Assembly: GCA_022822625.1 (NCBI GenBank)
Contig: JAJEAV010000050.1
Coordinates: forward strand, 1 to 64,000
Origin: Gammaproteobacteria bacterium
Lineage (GTDB): Bacteria; Pseudomonadota; Gammaproteobacteria; Arenicellales; Poriferihabitantaceae
Length of the DNA: 64,000 nucleotides
Direction of reading: 5' to 3'
A model generated the notes under the pieces. That model saw nothing but the letters and a program-made list of their open reading frames with translations, did not search any database and had not been told where the DNA came from. The translations under genes and the position numbers were made by a program. Below are positions 54,706 to 63,368 of this stretch, in pieces. How positions within the stretch are numbered: the first letter of the stretch is position 1; the number at the start of each line of letters is the position of its first letter.

Positions 54706-56586
54706 CTACACTTCGATCAGCCCCATTTCACCCAGAAATCTGGAGGGGCCCTTGCTCCAGCCAAAGTACTGTCCCGAATAGCTCAAATACAAATTCCTAG
54801 ACGACCTAGTCACTGCCACAAAGCAGTTTCGGCGTTCTTCCTGGATAGCAGAATCACCATTCCTGATAGAGAAGTAGGTTGGAAACTGGTCCTCGACCAA
54901 GCCAATGATGAACACGTTTTCGGATTCCATTCCCTTCGCTGTGTGTACCGTCTGAAGTCTGACACAGTCCCTGGAGAGGGTCTTGGCCTTTGGTGACAAG
55001 TCCATCTCCTGCAAAAACGAATACAGGCTCAGGTTATCCCCGCGCGCATGGTGAATTTGTTTCGAAATTCTTTCCCAACTCTCCTTGTCGCAATCATAGT
55101 CGGGGAATGCTTCTCCGACTTCTCCTGTTTGATTGAGCGCATCAAAAATGTTGATTGCCTCTCGTGCGAAACTCATGTAGTCTAATGAATCACAAAGCAA
55201 CGTAACCCCTTGAGTTGCAATCAGCTTAAGTGTGTCACGTCCAGCAATTTGGGAGAAAAACGCTCGGAGTGGTACCACACCCTCTACCCGGGCCTGCGCT
55301 AGGACATCTTCCGCAGAGAGCACTTCACCGTCGACAAGGCCTGTGGCAACGCATAATTTGTTGAGCAAACTTCGGGATTCCGGTGCATTGGCTAGTTTCA
55401 TTGCATAATACATGACCTGGATCGGAGGACTAATAAAATCCGGGCTGTTGCTTACAATTTCCGCATTTACTCCCACCGAGGTCATATCTTCTTTAACCTG
55501 TATCAACAATTTTTTACTGCGGGCGATAACGAGACAGGTCTCGCGCTGATTCTTGGAAATCAGATTTATTTCGGAAATCAGGCCGGAGACTTCTTCATTA
55601 AAGTCCCCGAAGGATTTCATCCTAATGTTGCCCGGAGCATCCCTCTGGGCAACACTCATCTTCTTTATTTCAATACGCTCGGAGTTATGAGCTATAAGCC
55701 GGTTGGCCATCTCCACAACCTCTGCTGGACAACGATAGTTTTCGGGGAGTTGTACAATCTTTGGGCGGTAGTCCCTCTTTAATTCTTCCAGCCGTTTCGG
55801 ATTCGCCCCATTCCATTGAAAAATAATCTGATCATCGTCAGCTACAACGAAAAGATTTGAAGTTGTCTCCGGACATAGTAAACGAAGCACTTGGTACTGG
55901 GCTAGATTTGTATCCTGGAACTCATCCACACACACATATCGATAAACCGTGCGAACCTGTCTCGCTATACGTGGCTTGCTTCCAAGCAATTCCCGCGTGA
56001 AATAGAGCATCGAACCGAAGTCGAGCTGGTTCGCCCTGACCAGCCATTCCGTATAGCCAATGAAGATTTCCTGAAGTGCTCTGCATTGGTCATTTTTCGC
56101 TTCCCCAAAATATCGTGGAAGTTCTTGTGGCGTGATGCCATGTCTGAACATCGTATCAATCTGTTTCAGCGAGCTTTCAGGGTCATCAACTTCAGCTTGG
56201 ACCTGATCTTGTAGTTCTTTTAGTATCGATATGCGATCCATGTCGCTCGTGATCACTTCGAAGTCCGGACGAAAATTCAATTGACTCCCATGTTGACGCA
56301 AGATGTCCGTGCAGAATGAATGGAAGGTACGAAGCTGTATTCTTCTTGAATCTTTGCCTAGTAGGTCGCGAAGACGATTCTGCATTTCATTGGCAGCCTT
56401 AACGGTAAAAGTAAGTCCAAGAATGCGATGATTCTCTTGCGGACTTTTTGAAATCAGATTGGCTATACGGAGGGTCAGGACAGAGGTTTTCCCTGAACCA
56501 GGCCCCGCTAGAACAAGTAAGGAACCCTTATCCCATTCGACGGCCCGCCGTTGATTTTCGTTCAAGTCCGAGATGTCGATGTTCAT
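54706..56586 (-). CDS. gajB: Gabija GajB-like UvrD/Rep-family helicase
   Basis: A 626-residue superfamily 1 helicase: Q motif DLNENQRRAVEW, Walker A AGPGSGKT at 27-34, motif Ia LTFTVKAANEMQNRL, Walker B VDEFQDT at 220-226, motif III ADDDQIIFQWNGA, motif IV PENYRCP, motif V VHTAKGMESENVFI and motif VI VAVTRSSRNLYL. It starts within the stop of the OLD-nuclease gene (ATGA, 56583-56586). This tight pair with an OLD-family nuclease is the Gabija arrangement; GajB is thought to sense DNA ends or ssDNA made during phage replication and activate GajA. It is longer than the roughly 490-residue type example, closer to complete UvrD length. Confidence 0.82.
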   Translation of the reverse strand: MNIDISDLNENQRRAVEWDKGSLLVLAGPGSGKTSVLTLRIANLISKSPQENHRILGLTFTVKAANEMQNRLRDLLGKDSRRIQLRTFHSFCTDILRQHGSQLNFRPDFEVITSDMDRISILKELQDQVQAEVDDPESSLKQIDTMFRHGITPQELPRYFGEAKNDQCRALQEIFIGYTEWLVRANQLDFGSMLYFTRELLGSKPRIARQVRTVYRYVCVDEFQDTNLAQYQVLRLLCPETTSNLFVVADDDQIIFQWNGANPKRLEELKRDYRPKIVQLPENYRCPAEVVEMANRLIAHNSERIEIKKMSVAQRDAPGNIRMKSFGDFNEEVSGLISEINLISKNQRETCLVIARSKKLLIQVKEDMTSVGVNAEIVSNSPDFISPPIQVMYYAMKLANAPESRSLLNKLCVATGLVDGEVLSAEDVLAQARVEGVVPLRAFFSQIAGRDTLKLIATQGVTLLCDSLDYMSFAREAINIFDALNQTGEVGEAFPDYDCDKESWERISKQIHHARGDNLSLYSFLQEMDLSPKAKTLSRDCVRLQTVHTAKGMESENVFIIGLVEDQFPTYFSIRNGDSAIQEERRNCFVAVTRSSRNLYLSYSGQYFGWSKGPSRFLGEMGLIEV

Positions 56587-58286
56587 GGTGATTCCCCGGA
56601 TACAATCGTCAATATTTCCTGAATCTCTGTGGGAACTGCTGGCTCGCCCCTTTGTTGCTTCTCACGCATCAACAATAGCGCATTGAGTGCAGCGGCTGGT
56701 TTGGATTTGCTTTTTTTTATGACATCACACAACTTATTCCAATAGCCATGTTCGCCAGGTTTCAGTGTAAGCTTGCTCTTTTGCTGTACGCCAATAATAT
56801 CTTGATATGGGGCACCATAACCCGCCTCACAAAGTAGCACCTCCATGTTCTCTGCATTCAGAATTCTGATGTGACGCTCTTCGTCTCTACTGCCCAAAAA
56901 TTTTTTTGCTGATTTGGCATTTTTTCTCCCCGGTTCATCACCATCTGATACTAGGAACCACTTGATGTCTAAAGCATCAGCCAGTGTAATAAACATTTTA
57001 TGATCGACCTGCCTGTATTCAACGATTCTGACACCTGCTTTATGCAGGTCTAGTTGAAGCATTTGCGCACATTCAGCAAATACGGAGACATCCGTTTCCC
57101 CTTCAACCAAAAGCCAACAGCGAGCAAACAGCAATTCGCCACGATTACGGCGCACATGATGATTGAATTTTCGCAATTCTTCTTCAGTCAATGACTTATC
57201 CGTTACGTATTTGCATTGAATGACGTCATGTTTGCGACTCATCCTTCGAAGTTTGTATATGGGAACCTCGGTAAGAATATCCCCTGAGTGGGTTGCCACA
57301 ATCTTCTGTCCTGGCATACCCTCTAGTAGTTTCCATACTGTTCGAACGGCATTAGGGTGCAGGTGAGCCTCCGGTTCTTCAATCGCTATAATCGGTTCTG
57401 CATATTGATCGACGTTAGATTGAAGGCGGGTGTGTAAGTAGGCATTGAACAAAAGCAGGACGGACAGGCTTTGTGTTCCCTCGCCATGGCTATGTATTGG
57501 AATTTTGGCATTGGAAGTCGTTAATAGATTTACATCGGTATACTTAAGAACCTTGTACACGTCGGCAGGAATAGGGTCAATGGTTACGGCATTCGCCTGA
57601 CCAACAGTAACGAGCTCAGATAGTTTTTTCAATTCTTCGGTGACATCCCTGAAACTGGCATGTACGTCCACGATTTTCTGATTGAGATTTTGAAGTTCGT
57701 CTTCCAAATCACGTTGCAACGCTTTATCAATGTGCCGATCATTCAAAAACGATGCCCAATACGTAGACTGGCTATGAAACTGCTTTTTTGCATCCCGCAA
57801 AGCAGTCTGAAAGAAGAATGGTCGAAGTCGTCTTAGTACTCTGATTGTTTCGGCTCGACCACGAAGCTCATTATCGGAATTATCCAAGAAACTCCAGCTT
57901 TGAAGAGGTCGTTCAGCCTCCACATCAAATTTTGCTGTGACTTGAAACTTGATCTCCGAAAAATGGTCGCCGACAATAACTTCATTCAAGGCTTGCGTAA
58001 TGTACTCAGGCCATGGATCATCTTCTGCCTCGAGAAAGTTGAGCCTGATCCTGATTGGATCACACTCTTCAAGTTTTCCGTGACTCCCATCCCGGTAGAA
58101 GTCGTATTCAGTAAAATTAAAGGCCTTGTCAGATTTCACGACATCAAGGCACAAGCGCAACGCCTCCAGAATAGTTGTTTTTCCTGTATTGTTCTCGCCA
58201 ATCAGGACTGTAATGTCGCGTTCTAATTCAACGACTATGCTCTTAATGCCACGGAAGTTTTCGATTTTTATCTGGCTGAGTCGCAT
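56583..58286 (-). CDS. gajA: Gabija GajA-like OLD-family ATPase/TOPRIM nuclease
   Basis: A 567-residue class 2 OLD nuclease. The N-terminal ABC-type ATPase has Walker A GENNTGKT at 30-37, a signature-like HSHGEGTQSLSV (about 265-276), Walker B IIAIEEPEAHLHP starting near 299 and switch His in VATHSGD. The TOPRIM domain has WLLVEGETDV (Glu about 395) and VSDGDEPGRK (Asp about 448-450), so the nuclease site looks intact. In Gabija this protein nicks DNA when nucleotide levels fall during infection. A TATAAT lies about 20 bases upstream of ATG 58286 (minus strand, 58302-58307). Visibly AT-richer than maf next door. Confidence 0.85.
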   Translation of the reverse strand: MRLSQIKIENFRGIKSIVVELERDITVLIGENNTGKTTILEALRLCLDVVKSDKAFNFTEYDFYRDGSHGKLEECDPIRIRLNFLEAEDDPWPEYITQALNEVIVGDHFSEIKFQVTAKFDVEAERPLQSWSFLDNSDNELRGRAETIRVLRRLRPFFFQTALRDAKKQFHSQSTYWASFLNDRHIDKALQRDLEDELQNLNQKIVDVHASFRDVTEELKKLSELVTVGQANAVTIDPIPADVYKVLKYTDVNLLTTSNAKIPIHSHGEGTQSLSVLLLFNAYLHTRLQSNVDQYAEPIIAIEEPEAHLHPNAVRTVWKLLEGMPGQKIVATHSGDILTEVPIYKLRRMSRKHDVIQCKYVTDKSLTEEELRKFNHHVRRNRGELLFARCWLLVEGETDVSVFAECAQMLQLDLHKAGVRIVEYRQVDHKMFITLADALDIKWFLVSDGDEPGRKNAKSAKKFLGSRDEERHIRILNAENMEVLLCEAGYGAPYQDIIGVQQKSKLTLKPGEHGYWNKLCDVIKKSKSKPAAALNALLLMREKQQRGEPAVPTEIQEILTIVSGESP

Positions 58287-58302
58287 ATCTATCTATTTCC
58301 CA

Positions 58303-58539
58303 TTATAGCCCTTGATCGCACAACAAGTAGTCTGGCTTCTTTTTTAGACATTTTCTCCAATTGGCATTATGACTCGATAAATGGAAGACCTCTTTGAATA
58401 TAGTGATAGTATGGCCTGTAGGATGGTCTACACATTGAAAGCACACTTTAGCTGCTTGAAATCCAATGACAACGCCGATTATCACAGGACGATCCCATTC
58501 TAACTGATTCGGAACAAAAGCTACTGTACTCTCATTCAT
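58303..58539 (-). CDS. Possible 78-residue Cys-rich protein upstream of gajA
   Basis: An ORF on the Gabija strand ending 16 bases before gajA. From ATG 58539 it encodes 78 residues with CFQCVDHPTGH and further Cys near WRKCLKKK and LLCDQGL. No family is recognised. The frame continues upstream into the 3' end of maf in another frame, so a start within 58539-58583 is expected if it is real. It could be an accessory gene of the defence locus or chance open frame in an AT-rich junction. Confidence 0.35.
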   Translation of the reverse strand: MNESTVAFVPNQLEWDRPVIIGVVIGFQAAKVCFQCVDHPTGHTITIFKEVFHLSSHNANWRKCLKKKPDYLLCDQGL

Positions 58540-58582
58540 TCCGGTTAGATGAGATCTTTTTTCGGCAGTCGTATAGCCGCCT

Positions 58583-59155
58583 TCATGAGGCGTCCGTTTC
58601 AGCAAACAGTAGCTGGTGAGTCTCCCATAGCGATAGCCCAATAACTCCGGTATAACTACCCGACAGTTTCTCGACAAAACTGCCTGCAGAACTCTGGATT
58701 CCATACCCGCCGGCCTTGTCATAGGGGTCTTCGGTTAGGCAGTAACGCTGGATTTCATCAGCAAGCAATTTCCTGAAAGTAACCCTGCTTCGACTGAGCA
58801 GGGATCGACAGCCCTGAGGGCTACAAAGTGCAACCGAACTGTACACGGTATGGGTGGTTCCCGAGAGATCGGTCAGCATGGAGACCGCATGGTCATGGCT
58901 GGTGGGCTTGCCGAGTATCCGGTCTGCGATAACGACGGCTGTATCTCCGCCGAGCACCCGTACATCCGGCCCTCTTTGCCGATAGACGGTGCTGGCTTTT
59001 TCGACAGCCAGGCGATGTGTCATGGCTTGCGGCGATTCATTAGCAAGCCGGGCCTCGTCAATGTCGGGACCTATCACCTCAAAATCCGGGACGAGCAATG
59101 CAAGCAGCTTTCTGCGCTGCGGTGAACTTGAAGCCAGAATCAAGGGCATGTTCAT
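58583..59155 (-). CDS. maf: Maf-family nucleoside triphosphate pyrophosphatase
   Basis: A 190-residue house-cleaning NTP pyrophosphatase that removes non-canonical or modified nucleotides. Family blocks are LILASSSPQRRKLL, the VLGGDTAVVIADRILGKP region and the C-terminal DPYDKAGGYGIQ, with the conserved Lys, Glu and Asp positions. The start at ATG 59155 overlaps the rlmH stop by four bases. It is the last gene of the nadD-rsfS-rlmH-maf string, and the Gabija locus begins just after it. Confidence 0.92.
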   Translation of the reverse strand: MNMPLILASSSPQRRKLLALLVPDFEVIGPDIDEARLANESPQAMTHRLAVEKASTVYRQRGPDVRVLGGDTAVVIADRILGKPTSHDHAVSMLTDLSGTTHTVYSSVALCSPQGCRSLLSRSRVTFRKLLADEIQRYCLTEDPYDKAGGYGIQSSAGSFVEKLSGSYTGVIGLSLWETHQLLFAETDAS

Positions 59156-59622
59156 CGGTGGTATGGCAGCCCTTGCAGGATTGAGTAGCCTCGATACAGT
59201 TGTTCGGCAACGATCACCCTGGCCAGACCGTGTGGGAAGGTCAGGTCCGAAAGCGACCAGATTTCATTGCATTTCCCTGTAAATTCCTCGCTGAAACCCT
59301 CTGGCCCGCCAATTGCCAAGGCAACCGGTTCACGCTGGTCCAGCCAGTTTTTCATGTTTTCTGCAACCTGTTCGGTTGTCCGATGCAAGCCTCGCTTGTC
59401 CAGTGCAATGAGGCATGCTGAATTCGGGGCCGAGGCAAGGATTCTGGATTCTTCCTGTTGTTGTATCCTTGCCATATCAGCGCCCCTTGGTCTGCGTAAC
59501 GCAGGTATTTGAACGAGACCCAGCCGGAAAGGTCTGCCGATGCGTTTCTGGTATTCGGAAAAGCCCTGATTAACCCATGCTGGCATTCGATCGCCGACTG
59601 CGAGTAGGGTAATTTTCAACAC
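59152..59622 (-). CDS. rlmH: 23S rRNA pseudouridine1915 N3-methyltransferase RlmH
   Basis: A 156-residue SPOUT methyltransferase acting on pseudouridine 1915 of 23S rRNA. The C-terminal knot blocks are clear: LIALDKRG, LAIGGPEGFSEEF, WSLSDLTFPHGLARVIVAEQLYRGYSI and the terminal PYHR. GTG 59622 (or TTG 59619) aligns with the usual family start at LKITLLAVGDRMPAW. The frame is open upstream to 59910, and an ATG at 59694 has a plausible GGGG ribosome site, so a 24-residue extension cannot be excluded. Confidence 0.88.
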   Translation of the reverse strand: MLKITLLAVGDRMPAWVNQGFSEYQKRIGRPFRLGLVQIPALRRPRGADMARIQQQEESRILASAPNSACLIALDKRGLHRTTEQVAENMKNWLDQREPVALAIGGPEGFSEEFTGKCNEIWSLSDLTFPHGLARVIVAEQLYRGYSILQGLPYHR

Positions 59623-59800
59623 TCGGGGCAGACCATGATTCAGTACACGGGTTGTGGCGTGTAATTTTTGGAGAATGTGTTCATGTTTGTCCATAAGTCG
59701 CCCCATGATCTCCTGGAGAAAATTGGAGAATTTGCATGATACTGTCTTGAGCAATTCTCCTGGAAATCCCGTTCTGCTGGATCGCTCGATATCGGGTTTT

Positions 59801-60211
59801 TCATGTCCCTTGTGTTTCCTGGAGCGATAATTCATCGTCGCCGAGAGAATTGTCCCAGAGTCCCTCAAGATCGTAGTGCTTGCGTGTTTTATCGCGCATG
59901 ATATGGGCAATCACGTCTACATAATCCACCAATACCCAGTTTTTCGAGTCCTCGCCTTCGACACCGATCGGACTGAAGTTTCGGGTACTCATGAATTCCA
60001 GCACCCTTTCAGAGAGGGTTTTGACGTGTCGGTCGGAACTGCCGGTGACAATCACCATAAAGTCGGTTACATCAGTCAGTTTACGGACATCGAGAACCTT
60101 GATTTCGATGCCCTTGGCTTCTTCAAGTGCAGACACAATCACGTCTTTCATGGTATGAGCATCTGCATCCTTGTTGCGGGTTCTTGCCGATGGCTTGGGG
60201 TTTAGGGTCAT
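59801..60211 (-). CDS. rsfS: Ribosome silencing factor RsfS
   Basis: A 136-residue protein that binds ribosomal protein uL14 and blocks subunit joining in starvation. Family blocks are IKVLDVRKLTDVTDFMVIVTGSSDRHVK, the GEDSKNWVLVDYVDVIAHIM region and KTRKHYDLEGLW. The first 20 residues are extra compared with many homologues; an internal ATG (MKDVIV) would give the usual length. ATG 60211 is kept because it overlaps the nadD stop by four bases. Confidence 0.93.
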   Translation of the reverse strand: MTLNPKPSARTRNKDADAHTMKDVIVSALEEAKGIEIKVLDVRKLTDVTDFMVIVTGSSDRHVKTLSERVLEFMSTRNFSPIGVEGEDSKNWVLVDYVDVIAHIMRDKTRKHYDLEGLWDNSLGDDELSLQETQGT

Positions 60212-60843
60212 ATTGGATATAGGTTGTGGGTGTTTATGTATTTCTGGACGGCTTCTGGCACAAGGTGGTCAATATCCGAATTATTCGCGAGGCAAGCGCG
60301 AATTTGTGAAGAGGATATTGCACATGGATGGATCGCCGGGAAATAAATCCGCCCTGCCGTAGATTGGCGAAGATCTTCCATTGAATCGGCTTGTCCCCGC
60401 CGCCACCATTCTGGCAACGGATCCGGCGCAGGCAATCCGGGTCGATCCATGACAATGAGGTGGGTGGTCAACAACAGTTCAGACCAGCGGTGCCACGATT
60501 CAAACTCGAGTAATGCATCGAGGCCAAGAATGAAGCAGAACACACGTTCAGGGTAGATAGTGCTCAGTTCCGTCACGGTGTCATAGGTAAAGCAGGCTTG
60601 TTTCCGATCAATTTCGATGCTGTTGACATGTAATTGTGGATGGTCCGTGAGTGCCAGGTTTACCATCTGATAACGGTCCGTAGCCGAGGCGAAGGGATGT
60701 CGTCGGTGTGCGGGAATTCCGGTTGGTATCCAGCACACGTCCTCAAGTTGACAGATATCCAGAACAGACAGTATGGTTTCAAGGTGACCGTTGTGTACAG
60801 GATCGAATGTACCTCCATACAGGCCATATAAAGGATGACTCAT
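60208..60843 (-). CDS. nadD: Nicotinate-nucleotide adenylyltransferase
   Basis: A 211-residue enzyme that converts nicotinate mononucleotide and ATP to deamido-NAD. The nucleotidyltransferase motif GTFDPVHNGH is at 11-20 and the second motif SSSQIRACL is near the C-terminus, with DRYQMVNLAL and FILGLDALLEFESWHRW between. ATG 60843 (MSHPLYGLYGG) fits the family start; upstream in-frame sequence is unrelated. It begins the nadD-rsfS-rlmH-maf group, in which each gene or nearly each gene overlaps the next. Confidence 0.93.
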   Translation of the reverse strand: MSHPLYGLYGGTFDPVHNGHLETILSVLDICQLEDVCWIPTGIPAHRRHPFASATDRYQMVNLALTDHPQLHVNSIEIDRKQACFTYDTVTELSTIYPERVFCFILGLDALLEFESWHRWSELLLTTHLIVMDRPGLPAPDPLPEWWRRGQADSMEDLRQSTAGRIYFPAIHPCAISSSQIRACLANNSDIDHLVPEAVQKYINTHNLYPI

Positions 60844-61085
60844 GGCTTTGTGGATTGAATCACGGACATTCTGGCACCCACCCCATTCTACTATGCCATA
60901 TAACCAGGCCATAAAGCGAGCGAGGTTCATGTGCGCCCCCGAGTGCGTGGTCTCGGAGGGTTTTGCCCGTTAATCTCTCAAACATTCCGGAGTATTGTCG
61001 AAAGAGCCATGCTCGGGTTTCAAGGGTATGCAACAAACCGTCAGGATGGAAAACAGGATGTTGAGTGAAACGGTACTGCCAACAT

Positions 61086-61556
61086 TTAGCTACGGGTTTG
61101 CGTGACCTTGAATTCCCATTCAACAGTGCCCTGGGGAGATACCGCTTCAAACGAGACATATCTTGACAAATCTCGTGACTGGCCGGGCGGGATGACCAAA
61201 TTGACGCGTTCTTCTTCCTGTCCAATGACAGTACAGCTGCTTCGGTCGTTGGTGAGACAGTCAAACATGGTGATGCTGATTGCAGAATCCCTCAATGTGG
61301 TCGAGTCGTTTTGATTAATCAGGCGAGCGCTTAAGGTATAGCCATCCCGGTAGCCCGGCGTCATAACCGGGTTCTCGATGATGATGTCCTCGGCTGGTAA
61401 TTTTGCTCGTGCATTTTCACCACGTTCGCTGGTGGTGATGATGATAAAAATGGCGCAAACAACCAGTACTCCCAGTATGCTGAAGCCGGTTTTCGGATAG
61501 AACCTGGACAGATACAGCAAGCCCACGACAATGATGGTCAAAAGAATCCACTGCAT
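61086..61556 (-). CDS. Membrane-anchored protein with periplasmic beta domain, family unknown
   Basis: A 156-residue protein with two closely spaced hydrophobic segments (LLTIIVVGLLYLS and FSILGVLVVCAIFIII), then a beta-rich domain with YTLSARLINQNDSTTLRDSAISI, a possible disulfide (CLTNDRSSC), VIPPGQSRDLSRYVSF and WEFKVTQTRS. The domain resembles FxLYD-type modules that describe solute- or surface-facing proteins. The name is tentative and its function unknown. It stands alone between nadD and the cbs region. Confidence 0.6.
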   Translation of the reverse strand: MQWILLTIIVVGLLYLSRFYPKTGFSILGVLVVCAIFIIITTSERGENARAKLPAEDIIIENPVMTPGYRDGYTLSARLINQNDSTTLRDSAISITMFDCLTNDRSSCTVIGQEEERVNLVIPPGQSRDLSRYVSFEAVSPQGTVEWEFKVTQTRS

Positions 61557-61965
61557 ACAATCACTCCAGGCTGGTTTGATACTCTATACAATAGCGACTA
61601 TAAAGTGATTTCTCAAGGTGTTGCTCTCGGAATTGGTATTTATTGGTGAATTTTACAGACGCAAGTTACGTCCAGTCATGAAGTATTCATCCTTCAATCC
61701 TGGACTGGCGATTTGCCCTGCGGCCTCCCGTAATCGTGAAAACCAGAAACTATTTGTTCGTATGCGCGCCGCATGACAATTTGCCTGGGCGGTACACACA
61801 ATAAAATTCTGGTGGAAAACGTATAAAATAGCCATTAGAAACGATCAAGCCAATAACTCAAAATAGCCATTCGCTACATTGTTATTTAGTGGGGTAACAT
61901 CATAATCCTCTTGTCTGTGACACCCTTGTGTCCGGCATGTTCATAAAGCAAGACCCATCAGACCC
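61557..61965. other. Intergenic region upstream of cystathionine beta-synthase
   Basis: No gene is supported in these 409 bases. It contains a 12-base direct repeat AAAATAGCCATT at 61825-61836 and 61860-61871 (35 bases apart), about 100-140 bases before the start of the next gene. AT-rich overall, likely promoter sequence. Confidence 0.4.
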
Positions 61966-63342
61966 ATGAACTATTATGAATCCATCATCGATACCATTGG
62001 CAATACCCCTCTGGTTAAGTTGAATTCCGTCAACCGTGGAGTTCCAGGCACCATATTGGCCAAGGTAGAGTATTTCAATCCCGGCAACTCAATGAAAGAC
62101 CGGATGGCCATCAAGATGATCGAAGATGCCGAAGCCAAGGGTGACCTGAAACCGGGAGGGACCATCGTTGAGGGAACCTCTGGTAATACTGGTATGGGAT
62201 TGGCTCTCGCTGCAATTGCCAAAGGTTATCGGTGTGTGTTCACATTGGCCGACAAGCAATCCCGGGAGAAGATTGATATTCTACGTGCGGTTGGGGCTGA
62301 GGTTATTGTCTGTCCAACTGCGGTTGCACCAGAGGATCCACGTTCCTATTATTCGGTGGCCCAGCGCATTACCGAAGAGACCGAGAACTCCTATTACCCG
62401 AACCAGTACAACAATCTGTCAAATACGGTTGCCCATTATGAAACCACAGGTCCTGAAATATGGCGGGATACCAAGGGCAAAATCACGCACTATGTGGCAG
62501 GTGTCGGCACTGGAGGCTCGATGTGTGGGGTGTCCCGATACCTGAAGGAGCAAAATCCGGATGTGATAACGGTCGGTATTGACACTTATGGTTCGGTTTT
62601 CAAGAAATACAAGGAAACCGGGGTGTTCGATGAAAAGGAGGTTTATCCATATCTCACCGAGGGGATTGGCGAAGATATTCTGCCGGCAAACGTTGATTTT
62701 TCACTGATAGATCATTTTGTAAAAGTCACTGACAAGGATGCAGCAATCATGACTCGAAGATTATCCAGAGAGGAAGGAATGTTTGTTGGATGGTCCTGCG
62801 GTTCTGCTGTTTGGGGAGCACTGGAGTGGGCAAAAGATCATCTGAAGGACGATGATGTCATGGTCATCATCTTGCCGGATCATGGTACCCGTTACCTGGC
62901 CAAGGTCTATAACGATGATTGGATGAAGGATCATGGTTTTCTTGAGAATCGAGAATATTCGACTGCCTCCACAATCATTTCGAAACAAAGTGGAGAGGAT
63001 GCACTGACCACGATATCGAAGGAGTCGACGGTAGCAGAGGCACTGAGTCTGATGACTTCCGCAAATATTTCCCAGTTGCCAGTGGTTGCCAATGATGAAT
63101 TTGTGGGTAGTCTTAGCGATACAGGGCTGTTGTCGAACTTGATTGATGATCCGGCAATCCGGGATATTGCGGTTCAGAAAGTAATGGAGCCGCCATTTCA
63201 GTTTGTGCCCGCTGATACGACCCTGGATGTCCTGTCCTCGTTGATCAATCGAGAGTGCCAGGCGGTTATGGTGCGGGATAGACAGGGGTTGCCGAGAATC
63301 ATTACACAGCACGACTTGCTTGAATCGATATCGGTGGCTTGA
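61966..63342 (+). CDS. cbs: Cystathionine beta-synthase (PLP enzyme with CBS-domain pair)
   Basis: A 458-residue PLP enzyme of the cysteine synthase/cystathionine beta-synthase group that condenses serine or O-acetylserine with homocysteine or sulfide. The Schiff-base Lys is in GNSMKDRMAIKM, the phosphate loop is GTSGNTGMGLALA and the GVGTGGSMCGVSRYL glycine loop follows. Residues 335-455 form two CBS domains that usually bind adenosyl compounds and regulate activity. This layout is typical of true cystathionine beta-synthases. The gene is alone and convergent with a broken coiled-coil gene. Confidence 0.88.
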   Translation: MNYYESIIDTIGNTPLVKLNSVNRGVPGTILAKVEYFNPGNSMKDRMAIKMIEDAEAKGDLKPGGTIVEGTSGNTGMGLALAAIAKGYRCVFTLADKQSREKIDILRAVGAEVIVCPTAVAPEDPRSYYSVAQRITEETENSYYPNQYNNLSNTVAHYETTGPEIWRDTKGKITHYVAGVGTGGSMCGVSRYLKEQNPDVITVGIDTYGSVFKKYKETGVFDEKEVYPYLTEGIGEDILPANVDFSLIDHFVKVTDKDAAIMTRRLSREEGMFVGWSCGSAVWGALEWAKDHLKDDDVMVIILPDHGTRYLAKVYNDDWMKDHGFLENREYSTASTIISKQSGEDALTTISKESTVAEALSLMTSANISQLPVVANDEFVGSLSDTGLLSNLIDDPAIRDIAVQKVMEPPFQFVPADTTLDVLSSLINRECQAVMVRDRQGLPRIITQHDLLESISVA

Positions 63343-63368
63343 CTATAAAGAAATAGTTGAAATAACCT

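Noticed and set aside
61653-61835. 60-codon minus-strand frame upstream of cbs
   Set aside because: No start signal or domain; located in AT-rich promoter-like DNA.
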